Source: Micromonospora sp. WMMD882
Lineage (GTDB): Bacteria > Actinomycetota > Actinomycetes > Mycobacteriales > Micromonosporaceae
DNA: 64,000 nt
Direction: 5' to 3'
NCBI RefSeq assembly: GCF_027497255.1
Contig: NZ_CP114903.1
Span: 558,001 to 622,000, forward strand
The notes under the pieces were generated by a model. The model had not been told where the DNA came from. It searched no databases and worked only from the letters and a program-made list of their open reading frames with translations. Shown here piece by piece: positions 9,904-18,341 of this stretch (its first letter is position 1; each line of letters begins with the position of its first letter). The translations under genes and the position numbers were made by a program.

Positions 9904-9937
9904 CCGGTGGGTGGTCGCCGCGGCGACCACCCACCGG
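9904..9937. terminator. terminator hairpin after GH48
   Basis: A perfect 34-bp palindrome (17-bp stem, centre CCGCGG) begins eight bases after the GH48 stop codon. There is no T-tract. Its strength and position make it a likely transcription end or 3' mRNA stabiliser. Confidence 0.75.
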
Positions 9938-10175
9938 CTCCTTCCCGGTCGGGCGGATGCCGCCCGACCGGGCCCGGACCGGGTCGGCGGGGATCACCGG
10001 CCCGGTCCGCCGGGGCGCCCGATACCCACGGTCGGGCGGTGGTCGGGCCACCGGCCTGCCGGCGCAGCGCCGGTGGCCCGCCACATCGATGTGACGGTCG
10101 GCTTTTGCGCTCTGGCGCGAAAATCCCGGCCACCCCGGGGGGACAGAAGCCCCCCGACGGAGTAACGTGATTCCC

Positions 10176-10207
10176 GGAGAGGCCGCTCCCCCCGTGGCGG
10201 CCTCTCC
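10176..10207 (-). terminator. hairpin at the 3' end of the DUF3159 gene
   Basis: An 11-bp perfect stem (GGAGAGGCCGC pairing with GCGGCCTCTCC) with a ten-base loop. It lies immediately after the DUF3159 stop, which is at 10209 on the minus strand. A run GGGGGG...CCCCCC at 10137-10155 forms a second small hairpin further on. Confidence 0.6.
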
Positions 10208-10208
10208 C

Positions 10209-10946
10209 TCACTTTTCCGGGCCGGTCGACGCGGTCGCCTCCGGGCCCGACGACGCGGTCGCCTCCGGGGCGGTCGCCCCGTCCACCGGGTGCCGCAGCC
10301 CCGGGTGCCCGGCCGGCAGCGACCGACGGACCACCAGCCAGCTCCCGGCCAACGCCGCCGCCACCAGCGGCCAGGTCAGCGCGACCCGGGCGGCGACCAG
10401 CGCGACCACCTGCCCACCCAGGTAGAGCGGCACGAACACCGCCACCCGCAGCGCGTACGTGGCCGCCCAGACCCAACTGCCCCGGGCGTAGGCGCGCAGC
10501 AGCGCCCGGTCACGCCGCCACCGGGTCCGCTGCCCGAGCGCCACCCCGACCAGCACCCCGAGCAGCGGCCAGCGCGCCACGACGCTGACCACCCAGACCA
10601 GCGCGCTGGCCGCGTTGGCGAGCACCTGGATCAGGAAGAAGTCGGTGGCCCGGCCGGTCCGCAGGGCCACCAGCGCCGCCACGCACACGGCGAGCAGCCC
10701 GACCAGCACCGACCGGGGCCGGTCACCCCGACGTAGCCGCCAGCCGGCGACCACCGCCGCGGTCACCACGGCGGCGATCACCCCGCCGCGCAGCGACTCG
10801 CCGTCGACCAGCCAGCCCAGGCCGAAGGCCAGCGGCGGCAGGGTCGCGTCCACCGCGCCGCGCCGACCGCCGAGCAGATCCGCGAGGGACTCCGGGGCGG
10901 GCGGGTCGGCGGCGGGGGGTCGGGCACGTTGCGGAATACCGGTCAC
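10209..10946 (-). CDS. DUF3159 domain integral membrane protein
   Basis: A 245-residue membrane protein of unknown function with about six hydrophobic segments, for example VLVGLLAVCVAALVAL, ALVWVVSVVARWPLLGVLVGVALG and FVPLYLGGQVVALVAARVALTWPLVAAALA. The motif ESLADLLGGRRGAVDATLPPLAFGLGWL near the N-terminus and TRWRRDRALLRAYARGSWVW are recognisable for actinobacterial DUF3159 proteins. I chose GTG 10946 because AGGAGG lies six bases upstream. GTG 10952 overlaps that site. The C-terminus ends in a short repeated EATAS/GPEATAS tail without predicted structure. It is divergent from the PAP2 gene. Confidence 0.8.
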   Translation of the reverse strand: MTGIPQRARPPAADPPAPESLADLLGGRRGAVDATLPPLAFGLGWLVDGESLRGGVIAAVVTAAVVAGWRLRRGDRPRSVLVGLLAVCVAALVALRTGRATDFFLIQVLANAASALVWVVSVVARWPLLGVLVGVALGQRTRWRRDRALLRAYARGSWVWAATYALRVAVFVPLYLGGQVVALVAARVALTWPLVAAALAGSWLVVRRSLPAGHPGLRHPVDGATAPEATASSGPEATASTGPEK

Positions 10947-11033
10947 CGTCACCTCCTCGACGGCTCCCAACCTATCGCCGAACCACCGTGGGTCAGGTGA
11001 TCGGTCCACCCGCGGTGGCGCTACGGTGTGCGG

Positions 11034-11915
11034 GTGCGCGTGACGGCTAGGGGTGGGACCGCGGTGTGGCTGGTGCTGCTGGGGCTCGGGCACGTGCTGG
11101 CCCTGCTCGCGCTCTGGCGACTGGCCCTGCACACCGAGACCGGTCAGTGGCTCGACACGGTCGCGTTGACCGGCAACCAGATCGGGCAGGACCGCATCGA
11201 CGAACTGGTCAGCCGGGTGCTCAACGCGGTCTCCGTGGTGTCCCTGCTGGCGGCGACGGCGGTGATCGGCTTCATCGCGCTGCTGCGTCGACGGATCGCG
11301 TTGGCGGTCACCGCCACCGCGTTGATCGTCGGGGCGAACGTCACCACCCAACTGCTCAAGTACGGGCTCGACCGGCCGGAGTACGGCATCGACCCGCAGC
11401 GGGCGGCGGTCGGCAACAGCCTGCCCAGCGGGCACGCCTGCGTGGCCGCCTCGGTGGCGGTGGCGCTGGTGCTCGTGCTGCCCCGCCGGGCCCGGGTGGC
11501 CGGCGCGTTCCTCGGCGCCGGATACGCCGCGGTCAACGGGGTGGCCACCCTGTCCGCCGGCTGGCACCGGCCCAGCGACGCGGTCGCCGCGTTCCTGATC
11601 GTCGGCGGCTGGGCGGCGGCCGGTGGGCTGCTTCTGCTGGCCACCCAGCGGGAGCAGGCCCAGGTGGAGTCGGCCGACGCGCACCGGGGCGCGGCGCTGC
11701 TGCTCGGTCTGGTCGGTCTGGCCGCGGTCATCCTGTCGGCGGTCGCCCTGGCCTGGCTGGACGGTCTGCCCAAGGCGCCGGTCAGCGACCTCACCCGCCG
11801 TCCGCTGTTCGCCGGTTACGCGGGCAGCGCCGCCGGCATCGTCGGCGTGATGAGCCTGGTGATGGCGTTGGTGCTCGCCTCGGTGCACCGGCTGGTTCCC
11901 CGGGTCAAGGGCTGA
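11034..11915 (+). CDS. PAP2-family membrane phosphatase
   Basis: A roughly 293-residue membrane phosphatase of the type-2 phosphatidic acid phosphatase family, acting on lipid (pyro)phosphates at the membrane. The tripartite signature is visible: KYGLDRPEYG (motif 1), NSLPSGHACVAAS (motif 2, PSGH) and GWHRPSDAVAA (motif 3, with catalytic His). Hydrophobic helices surround these. The start is ambiguous: GTG codons at 11028, 11034 and 11040 are in frame and no ribosome site is seen. A TACGGT hexamer ends seven bases before 11034, so a leaderless transcript starting with that GTG is plausible (inference). Confidence 0.88.
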   Translation: MRVTARGGTAVWLVLLGLGHVLALLALWRLALHTETGQWLDTVALTGNQIGQDRIDELVSRVLNAVSVVSLLAATAVIGFIALLRRRIALAVTATALIVGANVTTQLLKYGLDRPEYGIDPQRAAVGNSLPSGHACVAASVAVALVLVLPRRARVAGAFLGAGYAAVNGVATLSAGWHRPSDAVAAFLIVGGWAAAGGLLLLATQREQAQVESADAHRGAALLLGLVGLAAVILSAVALAWLDGLPKAPVSDLTRRPLFAGYAGSAAGIVGVMSLVMALVLASVHRLVPRVKG

Positions 11916-11941
11916 GCCGCGCCGGATGCGACGGTAGCGGC

Positions 11942-12610
11942 GTGGAATCGACGCGACAGGCGTTCCGCGACGAGTGCGCCCGGCTCGGCGCGGTCCTGCG
12001 TACGGTGCCCGAGCCGGATCTCGACCGACCCACCGGCTGCCCACCCTGGACGGTGCGGGAGCTGATCGCGCACGTGCGCACCGGCGCGGGCCGGGTCACC
12101 GGCATGCTGACCGAGCCGGCCCCGCCCCGGGCGCGCGTCGACGCGGCCGGCTACTTCGGCGCGGCCAAGTTCACCCCTTCCGTGGACGCCGACCGGGTGG
12201 CCGGCGCGCGCCGGGAGGCCGCCGCCGTCACCGGGCGGGAGCTGGTCGCCGACTTCGACCGGGTCTGGCGGGCCGCCGACGCGGCGGTGGCCGCGCACCC
12301 ACCGGGCCGGGTGGTCCGGACCCGGCACGGTGATCCGATGACTTTGGCGGACTTCCTGCTGACCCGGGTGGTGGAGGTCGCCGTGCACGGCCTGGACCTC
12401 GCCTTCGCGCTGGAGCGCCCACCGTGGCTGACCCCGGGCGCGGCGCGGGTCGTCGCCGGGCTGCTCACCGGAGGTCGCCCGGTCCCGGCCGAGCTGGGTT
12501 GGGACCGGCTCGCCCTGATCAGCCGGGCCACCGGCCGCGTGCCGCTGACCGACCGGGAGCGGGCCGCCGCCGGGGCCGCCGGTTTCCGCTGGCTCAGCTT
12601 CGCCGGCTGA
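11942..12610 (+). CDS. mycothiol-dependent maleylpyruvate isomerase-like (DinB-fold) protein
   Basis: A 222-residue protein of the actinobacterial maleylpyruvate isomerase/TIGR03083 group. It has an N-terminal four-helix DinB-like domain with the typical metal/thiol site context (CPPWTVRELIAHVRTG) and later VVEVAVHGLDLAFAL, where the second conserved His lies. Members use mycothiol as cofactor or are uncharacterised thiol-related enzymes, so the substrate cannot be given. The GTG start at 11942 follows the PAP2 stop by 26 bases. No clear ribosome site is visible. Confidence 0.75.
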   Translation: MESTRQAFRDECARLGAVLRTVPEPDLDRPTGCPPWTVRELIAHVRTGAGRVTGMLTEPAPPRARVDAAGYFGAAKFTPSVDADRVAGARREAAAVTGRELVADFDRVWRAADAAVAAHPPGRVVRTRHGDPMTLADFLLTRVVEVAVHGLDLAFALERPPWLTPGAARVVAGLLTGGRPVPAELGWDRLALISRATGRVPLTDRERAAAGAAGFRWLSFAG

Positions 12611-12640
12611 CGGGGCCGCTCAGCACGGTTGGGCCGCCGC

Positions 12641-13879
12641 TCAGAACGGCGGGGCCGCTTCTTCCGGGGGCCGGCCGCGGGCCCGCCGGGCGTCGACCAC
12701 CGCCGTGGCGACCAGCACGGCCGCCGCGACGCCCGAGGCCACCAGCATCGGCGTACGCGCGAGCGCCGGCAGCGCGACGGCCAGCGTGCCCATGGCGAGC
12801 CAGCGGGAGGGTGACACCCGGTTGAACACCTCGTACTCGAACCGGGCCCGCCCGGCGAGGAAGACCAGCGGACCGCCGAGCACCAGGGCGGCCCAGGCCG
12901 CCTCCGGGCGCTCCAGCGGATGCTCGATGACCAGCTCGTAGCCGACCGCGGTGGCCACCACACCGATCACCATCACCAGGTGCGTGTCGGCGGCCGAGCG
13001 ACCGATGAGGGCGGGCCGGTTGGCCTTGGCCACGGCCTCGGCGAGGATCTGCCCGGCCCGTTGGAAGTAGATCCGCCAGAGCAGCACGGACGTGGCCAGG
13101 GCCAGGGCGAAGGCGGTCGTGCGGGCCGGGTCGGGCGGGCCGGCGCTGTAGGCGAGTCCGGTGACCAGCACCGTCTCGCCGAGCGCGACGAGGAAGAACT
13201 GCTGGTACCGCTCGGCGAGGTGCTCGCCGGCGAGCTGCCATCGGCTGACCGTGGACCGGCCCAGGCCCGGCACCGGCCAGCCCGTCCGACCGGCGGCGTA
13301 CTCGATGCCCAGCGCGAAGGCCCAGGACAGCACCCGGGCGTTGCCGGCGACCAACGCCCCACCCAGCCAGAACACCGCGCTGACGCCGTAGACCACCAGC
13401 ATCCGTAGCTTGAGCCGGCGGACCTCGCCCCGGCCGAGGGCGAGGACCAGCATCAGCGGCCGGGACACCTGCGCGATCACGTACGCGGCGGCGAAGGTCA
13501 TGCCGGCCGCGCCGAACGCCCGGGGGATCGCCACCCCCATCACCATGCTGGCCGCCAGCGTGGTGACCACCATCGCCTGGATCCACAGGTGGTACGGGTC
13601 GTAGCGGCTGGTGGTCCAGGCGGTGCCCTGCCAGACGGCCCAGAGGGCCAGCAGAAGCAGCAGGGTCTTGGCCCCGCCGGTGATCGCGCTCCACCCCTGC
13701 GCGCCGCCCGACTCCAGGGCGAGGTCCTCGAAGGAGCGGGCGCCGATACGGGTGAGCGCGAACACGAAGATCAGGTCGAAGAAGAGCTCCAGGAAGGTGG
13801 CCCGCTGCGGGCCCTCCGCGGCAGCCACCGGACGAGCCGTCCGGCGGCTCACCCCTGCCCCGTACCCTGGTCGCCGCAT
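12641..13879 (-). CDS. low temperature requirement A (LtrA) family membrane protein
   Basis: A 412-residue multi-pass membrane protein of the LtrA family, function unknown. The N-terminal signature ATFLELFFDLIFVFALTRIG is near-diagnostic. WAVWQGTAWTTSRYDP, the amphipathic GEHLAERYQQFFLVALGETVL and ETVLVTGLAYS segments follow. About ten hydrophobic helices are spread along the chain. The ATG at 13879 is preceded by AGGTGGG. A GTG at 13852 is a possible shorter start. It is convergent with the isomerase-like gene and divergent from the LLM gene. Confidence 0.88.
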   Translation of the reverse strand: MRRPGYGAGVSRRTARPVAAAEGPQRATFLELFFDLIFVFALTRIGARSFEDLALESGGAQGWSAITGGAKTLLLLLALWAVWQGTAWTTSRYDPYHLWIQAMVVTTLAASMVMGVAIPRAFGAAGMTFAAAYVIAQVSRPLMLVLALGRGEVRRLKLRMLVVYGVSAVFWLGGALVAGNARVLSWAFALGIEYAAGRTGWPVPGLGRSTVSRWQLAGEHLAERYQQFFLVALGETVLVTGLAYSAGPPDPARTTAFALALATSVLLWRIYFQRAGQILAEAVAKANRPALIGRSAADTHLVMVIGVVATAVGYELVIEHPLERPEAAWAALVLGGPLVFLAGRARFEYEVFNRVSPSRWLAMGTLAVALPALARTPMLVASGVAAAVLVATAVVDARRARGRPPEEAAPPF

Positions 13880-13984
13880 CCCACCTGGCAGTCGTAACAC
13901 CCGCGCGTCCCCGACGGTCGGCGATCCGGCGAACCGCCGTCGCGGATCTTGCCGGATCTCGGGCGGCAGGGGGACGATCGGCCG

Positions 13985-14977
13985 GTGACGAATCGTTGGG
14001 GCATGACGGTGCCGTTGGACGGGGTGCCGCTCGCCGAACACGCCGGGGTCTACGCCACCCTCGACCGGGCCGGCTTCACCGACGTCTGGTCGGCGGAGGT
14101 CAACGGCGTCGACGCGTTCACCCCGCTGGCCCTCGCCGCGGCCTGGCAGCCCCGGCTGCGGCTCGGCACGGCGGTCGCGCCGGTGTTCACCAGGGGGCCG
14201 GGGCTGCTGGCGATGAGCGCGTCGGCGCTGGCCGAGGCCGCCCCGGGCCGGTTCAGCCTCGGCCTCGGCGCGTCCTCCCCGACGGTGGTCCGGGACTGGA
14301 ACGCGGTCCGGTTCGCCGAGCCGTACCGGCGGACCCGGGACGTGCTGCGGTTCCTGCGCGCCGCGCTGCGCGGGGAGAGCGTCGACGAGGTCTACGACAC
14401 CTTCACCGTTCGCCGGTTCCGGTTGGACCGCCCGCCGGTGGCCCCGCCGCCGATCCTGTTGGCCGCGCTGCGTCCCCGGATGTTGCGGCTCGCCGCCGCC
14501 GAGGCCGACGGGGTGATCCTCAACTGGCTGACCGCCGGGGACGTGCCGACCGTGCTGGCCGAGCTCGGTCCACGGCGACCGCACTTCGAGGTGGCCGCCC
14601 GGATCTTCGTCTGCCCCACCGAGGACGCCGCGCACGCCCGCGCGCTGGGCCGCCGGCTGATCGCCGGTTACCTGACCGTGCCCGCGTACGCGGCGTTCCA
14701 CCGCTGGTTGGGCCGGGACGCGGCGCTGGGGCCGATGTGGCGGGCGTGGGCGGCGGGGGACCGGCGTGGCGCCGCCGCCGCGGTGCCCGACGAGCTGGTC
14801 GACGCGCTGGTGCTGCACGGCCCGCCGGCGCGGTGCCGGGCGGCGGTGCGCCGGTACGTCGACGCCGGGGTGGACGTGCCGGTGCTGGCGCTGCTGCCCA
14901 CCCCCGAGGTGACCGCCGGCGGCGTGCCGGCCCTGACCACCCTGATCGCCCAGCTCGGCGTGCCGGCCGTCGCCTGA
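13985..14977 (+). CDS. LLM-class (F420-dependent type) oxidoreductase
   Basis: A 330-residue luciferase-like monooxygenase-fold protein. Actinobacterial relatives use F420 or flavin. The pattern is recognisable in LRLGTAVAPVFTRGPGLLAMSASALAEAAPGRFSLGLGASS near the N-terminus, WNAVRFAEPYRRTRDVLRFLR in the middle, and a C-terminal LHGPPARCRAAVRRYVDAGVDVPVLALLP. The substrate cannot be inferred. The GTG at 13985 follows a GGGGGA stretch. The upstream gene is divergent and 105 bases away. Confidence 0.85.
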   Translation: MTNRWGMTVPLDGVPLAEHAGVYATLDRAGFTDVWSAEVNGVDAFTPLALAAAWQPRLRLGTAVAPVFTRGPGLLAMSASALAEAAPGRFSLGLGASSPTVVRDWNAVRFAEPYRRTRDVLRFLRAALRGESVDEVYDTFTVRRFRLDRPPVAPPPILLAALRPRMLRLAAAEADGVILNWLTAGDVPTVLAELGPRRPHFEVAARIFVCPTEDAAHARALGRRLIAGYLTVPAYAAFHRWLGRDAALGPMWRAWAAGDRRGAAAAVPDELVDALVLHGPPARCRAAVRRYVDAGVDVPVLALLPTPEVTAGGVPALTTLIAQLGVPAVA

Positions 14978-14988
14978 CGACCGGGCGG

Positions 14989-15033
14989 GCGGACCGGTCC
15001 GCGCCTGGCCTCCCGGCGGGCGGACCGGTCCGC
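14989..15033. repeat. two copies of a perfect 14-bp palindrome
   Basis: GCGGACCGGTCCGC occurs at 14989-15002 and 15020-15033, 31 bp apart, within a longer direct repeat. The copies lie between the convergent LLM and coiled-coil genes. Each could form a hairpin ending transcription. A protein-binding role is also possible. Confidence 0.7.
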
Positions 15034-15090
15034 GCCCGACCCTGCGGCGGGCCGGCCGGTCGCCGCGGGTCCGGCCGGTCGGGTCGGCGC

Positions 15091-15384
15091 TCAGCCGATC
15101 TGGCTGAGCAGGCGTTCCACCTCGGTGAGGCGCTGGCGCACCTGGGTGAGCTCGGTGCGCAGCCCGGCCAACTCGGCCACGGTGGCCTGGCTGCTCTCCG
15201 CCAGCCGGGTCTGGGCGCTGCTGGCGTCGGAGGCGAGCTGCCGGTACTGCGTCTCGCGGGCGGCCGAGTGGCGGGCCCGGTAGACGCCCAGGGCCACGAC
15301 GGCCACGCCCGCGACAAGCGCGATCAGCAGCACCGTCGAGCTGATCAGCGCGGTCTGCGCGATCGGGTCGTAGGCGATGTTCAC
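15091..15384 (-). CDS. small membrane-anchored coiled-coil protein
   Basis: A 97-residue protein with one N-terminal transmembrane helix (ALISSTVLLIALVAGVAVVALGVY). A basic stop-transfer stretch and a heptad-like coiled coil follow (residues ~45-97, e.g. LAGLRTELTQVRQRLTEVERLLSQ). Its GTG start overlaps the stop of the ArsR-type gene (GTGA), so the two are co-translated. It may be an accessory or sensor for that regulator, but no family function is known to me. Confidence 0.75.
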   Translation of the reverse strand: MNIAYDPIAQTALISSTVLLIALVAGVAVVALGVYRARHSAARETQYRQLASDASSAQTRLAESSQATVAELAGLRTELTQVRQRLTEVERLLSQIG

Positions 15385-15707
15385 TTCTCGTCCTTTCCGG
15401 GGCTGTGCGCGCCCAGGGTCGGTACGGCGGCGGCGATCGCCGCCGGGTCGAGGGTCAACGCGAACGGGTTGACCTCGAACCACTTGACGGAGCTGCCGTC
15501 CGGCGCGGTCTCCAAGGTGCCGGTGACCAGGCCGGCGGCCTCCAGCCGTTGCAGGTGCATGTAGAGCAACGGCCGGTTCATCTGGAGGCGGCGGGCCAAC
15601 TCGCTGACGTAGCCGCGCCCGTCGGCGAGGGCGGCGACGATCCGCAGCCGGTGTGGGCTGGCCAGCGCGGCGAGCGCTTGCAACAACTCGTCTCCGGTAG
15701 GTGGCAC
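15381..15707 (-). CDS. ArsR-type winged-helix transcriptional regulator
   Basis: A 108-residue DNA-binding protein: LLQALAALASPHRLRIVAALAD opens the winged helix, and YVSELARRLQMNRPLLYMHLQRLEAAGLV holds the recognition helix and wing. No metal-binding Cys cluster is present, so this is probably not a metal sensor. I chose GTG 15707 because GGAGGGG lies just upstream. The GTG at 15779 would place the start inside the twin operators. It is the first gene of a two-gene operon with the coiled-coil protein. Confidence 0.82.
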   Translation of the reverse strand: MPPTGDELLQALAALASPHRLRIVAALADGRGYVSELARRLQMNRPLLYMHLQRLEAAGLVTGTLETAPDGSSVKWFEVNPFALTLDPAAIAAAVPTLGAHSPGKDEK

Positions 15708-15738
15708 CGGCCCCTCCGTCTCCTCGTCGACCGTGGGT

Positions 15739-15777
15739 GTCAGAATCTTCTGACGCCCCCTGTCAGAAGATTCTGAC
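15739..15777. promoter_or_regulatory. twin operators of the ArsR-type regulator
   Basis: Two inverted repeats with identical arms GTCAGAA/TTCTGAC and a two-base centre lie at 15739-15754 and 15762-15777, 23 bp centre to centre. They lie 32-70 bases before the chosen start codon, as expected for autoregulation by a dimeric winged-helix protein. Confidence 0.75.
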
Positions 15778-15869
15778 ACCAGGTGCCCGGCGACGTCAAG
15801 GCAGCGTCGTGCGCGGGCGACCCGGCCACGCGGATCCGGTGGCCCGGTCGGCTGTGGAGGGCGTCCTGC

Positions 15870-18341
15870 TCAGGGCCGCCAACGCAACGGGCCCGGCCGC
15901 ACCGGCCAGCACCACCGTCGCCAACGCGGCTGGACGGCGCGCAACGCGGCGGCATGGGCGCGGGCGATCTCCGCGGCCCGGTCCGCCTGCGTCCCGGTCA
16001 CCCCGCCCGGGGCGAACGCCACCTGGTTGACCAGCGCCGCCAGCTCCGCCACCCCCGGTCCGTCGGCGTCCGGGGAGAGGTCCCGTGTCGACGCCTGACG
16101 TCCGGCACGGGCGCCCGCGCGGGCGTCGGCCAGCACCCGGTGGGCGTGCGCGGCGACCTCGGTGGCCGCCAGGTCGTCGCCGACCGGTCGCCCGGCCAGC
16201 CGGACCGCGTCGGTCACCTCCCGCCAGGCGCCGGCGACCCGGTCGGCGGGGTCGCCCCGGTCGAGTCGACGCCGGGTCAACCGCCGACGCAGCCCGGCCA
16301 GCGTCAGCAGGGCCGCCGCCACCACGAGCAGCAGCCCGCCCGCCCCGGCGCCCACCAGCGCCACCGTCGACACCCCGGCCGGGTCACGGCGCGGCGGCCC
16401 GGCCACCGCCGGAGGAGTGCCCGGCGGCGTCACCGCCGGCTCCGGCGCCTCCGACGGGGGCGGATCCTCCGGGGCCGGGCGGAAATCCTCCTCCACCGGG
16501 CGTGGCTCGTCGTCCGGTCGGGGCAGCGGATCGAACGCCACCCAACCGAGACCGTCGAAGAGCACCTCCGGCCAGGCGAACGCGTCGGCCGCCCGCACCG
16601 GGCCGCTGCCGGTGGCGCTGAAGCCCACCACCACCCGGGTGGGCAGCCCGGTCAGCCGGCCGAGCACCGCGAACGCGGCGGCGAACTGCTCCGAGGTGCC
16701 CCGCTGCCCGCCCGCGTCCCGCGGCCCGAACAGGAAGAAACCCAGATTCGGGTACGCGTGCCCGCTCGGCGCGTCCGGCACCGCCCGGTAGTGCTCGGCC
16801 AGGAACTGCTCGATCGCGGTGGCCCGCGCGTACGGCGCGCCGTTCTCCTCGGCGAGTTGGGTGGCCAGCCGGCGCATCGGCTCGGGCGCCCCGTCGGCGA
16901 CCCGCAGCACCCGGGCCACCTCCGGTCCGGCGGGCACGTCGGCGGTGGCCAGCAGGTTCACGTCCGGACGCTCCCGGGCCGAGACGACCGTGTACCGCAG
17001 GCCGGGGGTCAACCCCTCGGGGCGGATCAGCGTGCCCGACGCCGGATCGTAGGCGACCCGGGCCCCGTCGACCGCACGCGGCGTGGCCACCGCCGGCAGC
17101 AGCCGCCCGCTCAGCCCGGCCACCGTGACCTCCTGCCGGACCGTGTCGACCCGACTGCCCGGGGCCGGCTCGACGGCCGGCAGCACCCGACCGGCGTTGC
17201 GGTAGGTCGCCCCGACCCGCCAGGTCACCCCGTCGTAGTCGCTGAGCACCCCCAACCGCAGCCGCACCTCGCCACCGCCGTCCGCGCCACCACGGTCGGC
17301 GGTCAGGTCGAACAGCTTCTGCTCCGGGCGCAACGCCCACCCCGAGATCCGGATCAGCGGGTTCTCGTCCAGGCTCTCCACCCGGGGCGGCTCCACGTAC
17401 CGGCGGGGATCCACCGGCCGGTCGTCCACCTGACCGGCCACCACCGGCGCGAGCACGGCGACCAGCGCCGCCACCACGGCCAGCCCGACGGCGGTCGTCG
17501 CCACCCGGGCGGCCCGGGCCGCCGCCCGTGCCTGCGGCGCGAGCCGAGACGTCGACTCCCCGACGGCCCCCGGGGCGGACGCCACCAGCGCGACGGCGGC
17601 GAGCCCGGCGAACGCCAGCGTCGGCCAGGACGCCGGCTCGGCGTTCGGACCCACCACGTACACCGCGCCGACGTACAGCAGCGCCGGCGGCAGACAACCC
17701 AGCAGGACCCGGCCGGCCCGGACCGCCACCTCCACGCCGGCCAGCCCGGCCAGCCAGGCCGCGACCAGCGGCACCAGCACGGTGTCCGGGGTCGGCTCGA
17801 CCGGGATCATCGCGGTCAGCAACCGGGCGACACCGTTGCCGGCGGCGTCCACGGCGATCTGCCCGAGCCCGCCGGTCAGCTCCGCCCGCCGGGCCGCCAG
17901 CCGCAGCGCCAGCGCCGTGTAGCCGAGCATGGCCGCCACCGACAGCGGAGCGACCAGCCAGGACGGCAGCCGTCGGGCGGCGACGCCGACCAGCGCCGCG
18001 CCGACCGCCGCGCCGGCCACGACACCGGTCAGCAGCGTGCCGGCGTACACCCGGTCGAGCGCCACCCCGGCCAGGGCGATCATGCCGACCAACGCCGCCG
18101 GCACCGACGCCGCCCGCAGCAGCGCCCCCCAGCGCCCCCACCCCGCGTCCCGGAGCGTCCCACCGCGCACCGTCGCGCCGCCCGTCGTCCCCTCGCCCGC
18201 CGGCGCGTCCGCCGTGCTGTCACCCGCCGTCGCGGCGCCCGCCGGGCCACGGCCTGCCGTCGCGCCGCGCGCCGGGCCGTCGCCGTCGGTCGGAACGCCG
18301 TCGGTCGTAATGCCGTCGGCGGGGCGGGCCGCCCCGGTCAC
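15870..18341 (-). CDS. TgpA-type transglutaminase-like membrane protein with substituted catalytic residues
   Basis: An 823-residue protein. An N-terminal low-complexity tail precedes about seven transmembrane helices (residues ~70-270), a large external domain, a transglutaminase-like core, one more helix (VALVGAGAGGLLLVVAAALLTL) and a C-terminal DUF4129-like cytosolic part. In active relatives the core reads G-x-C-E-x-F-A and H-A-W-x-E. Here it reads GTSEQFAAAF and AFAWPEV, so Ser replaces Cys and Phe replaces His. The fold is kept (GLGWVAFDPLP), suggesting a non-catalytic role. GTG 18341 overlaps the DUF58 stop (GTGA); an in-frame GTG also lies at 18362. It is the last gene of the Fn3-MoxR-DUF58-Tgp operon. 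Confidence 0.88.
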   Translation of the reverse strand: MTGAARPADGITTDGVPTDGDGPARGATAGRGPAGAATAGDSTADAPAGEGTTGGATVRGGTLRDAGWGRWGALLRAASVPAALVGMIALAGVALDRVYAGTLLTGVVAGAAVGAALVGVAARRLPSWLVAPLSVAAMLGYTALALRLAARRAELTGGLGQIAVDAAGNGVARLLTAMIPVEPTPDTVLVPLVAAWLAGLAGVEVAVRAGRVLLGCLPPALLYVGAVYVVGPNAEPASWPTLAFAGLAAVALVASAPGAVGESTSRLAPQARAAARAARVATTAVGLAVVAALVAVLAPVVAGQVDDRPVDPRRYVEPPRVESLDENPLIRISGWALRPEQKLFDLTADRGGADGGGEVRLRLGVLSDYDGVTWRVGATYRNAGRVLPAVEPAPGSRVDTVRQEVTVAGLSGRLLPAVATPRAVDGARVAYDPASGTLIRPEGLTPGLRYTVVSARERPDVNLLATADVPAGPEVARVLRVADGAPEPMRRLATQLAEENGAPYARATAIEQFLAEHYRAVPDAPSGHAYPNLGFFLFGPRDAGGQRGTSEQFAAAFAVLGRLTGLPTRVVVGFSATGSGPVRAADAFAWPEVLFDGLGWVAFDPLPRPDDEPRPVEEDFRPAPEDPPPSEAPEPAVTPPGTPPAVAGPPRRDPAGVSTVALVGAGAGGLLLVVAAALLTLAGLRRRLTRRRLDRGDPADRVAGAWREVTDAVRLAGRPVGDDLAATEVAAHAHRVLADARAGARAGRQASTRDLSPDADGPGVAELAALVNQVAFAPGGVTGTQADRAAEIARAHAAALRAVQPRWRRWCWPVRPGPLRWRP

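Noticed and set aside
6636..10133. 1165-residue open frame opposite GH48
   Set aside because: It overlaps the GH48 gene fully, crosses its promoter operators and has only Gly/Arg/Val low-complexity sequence.
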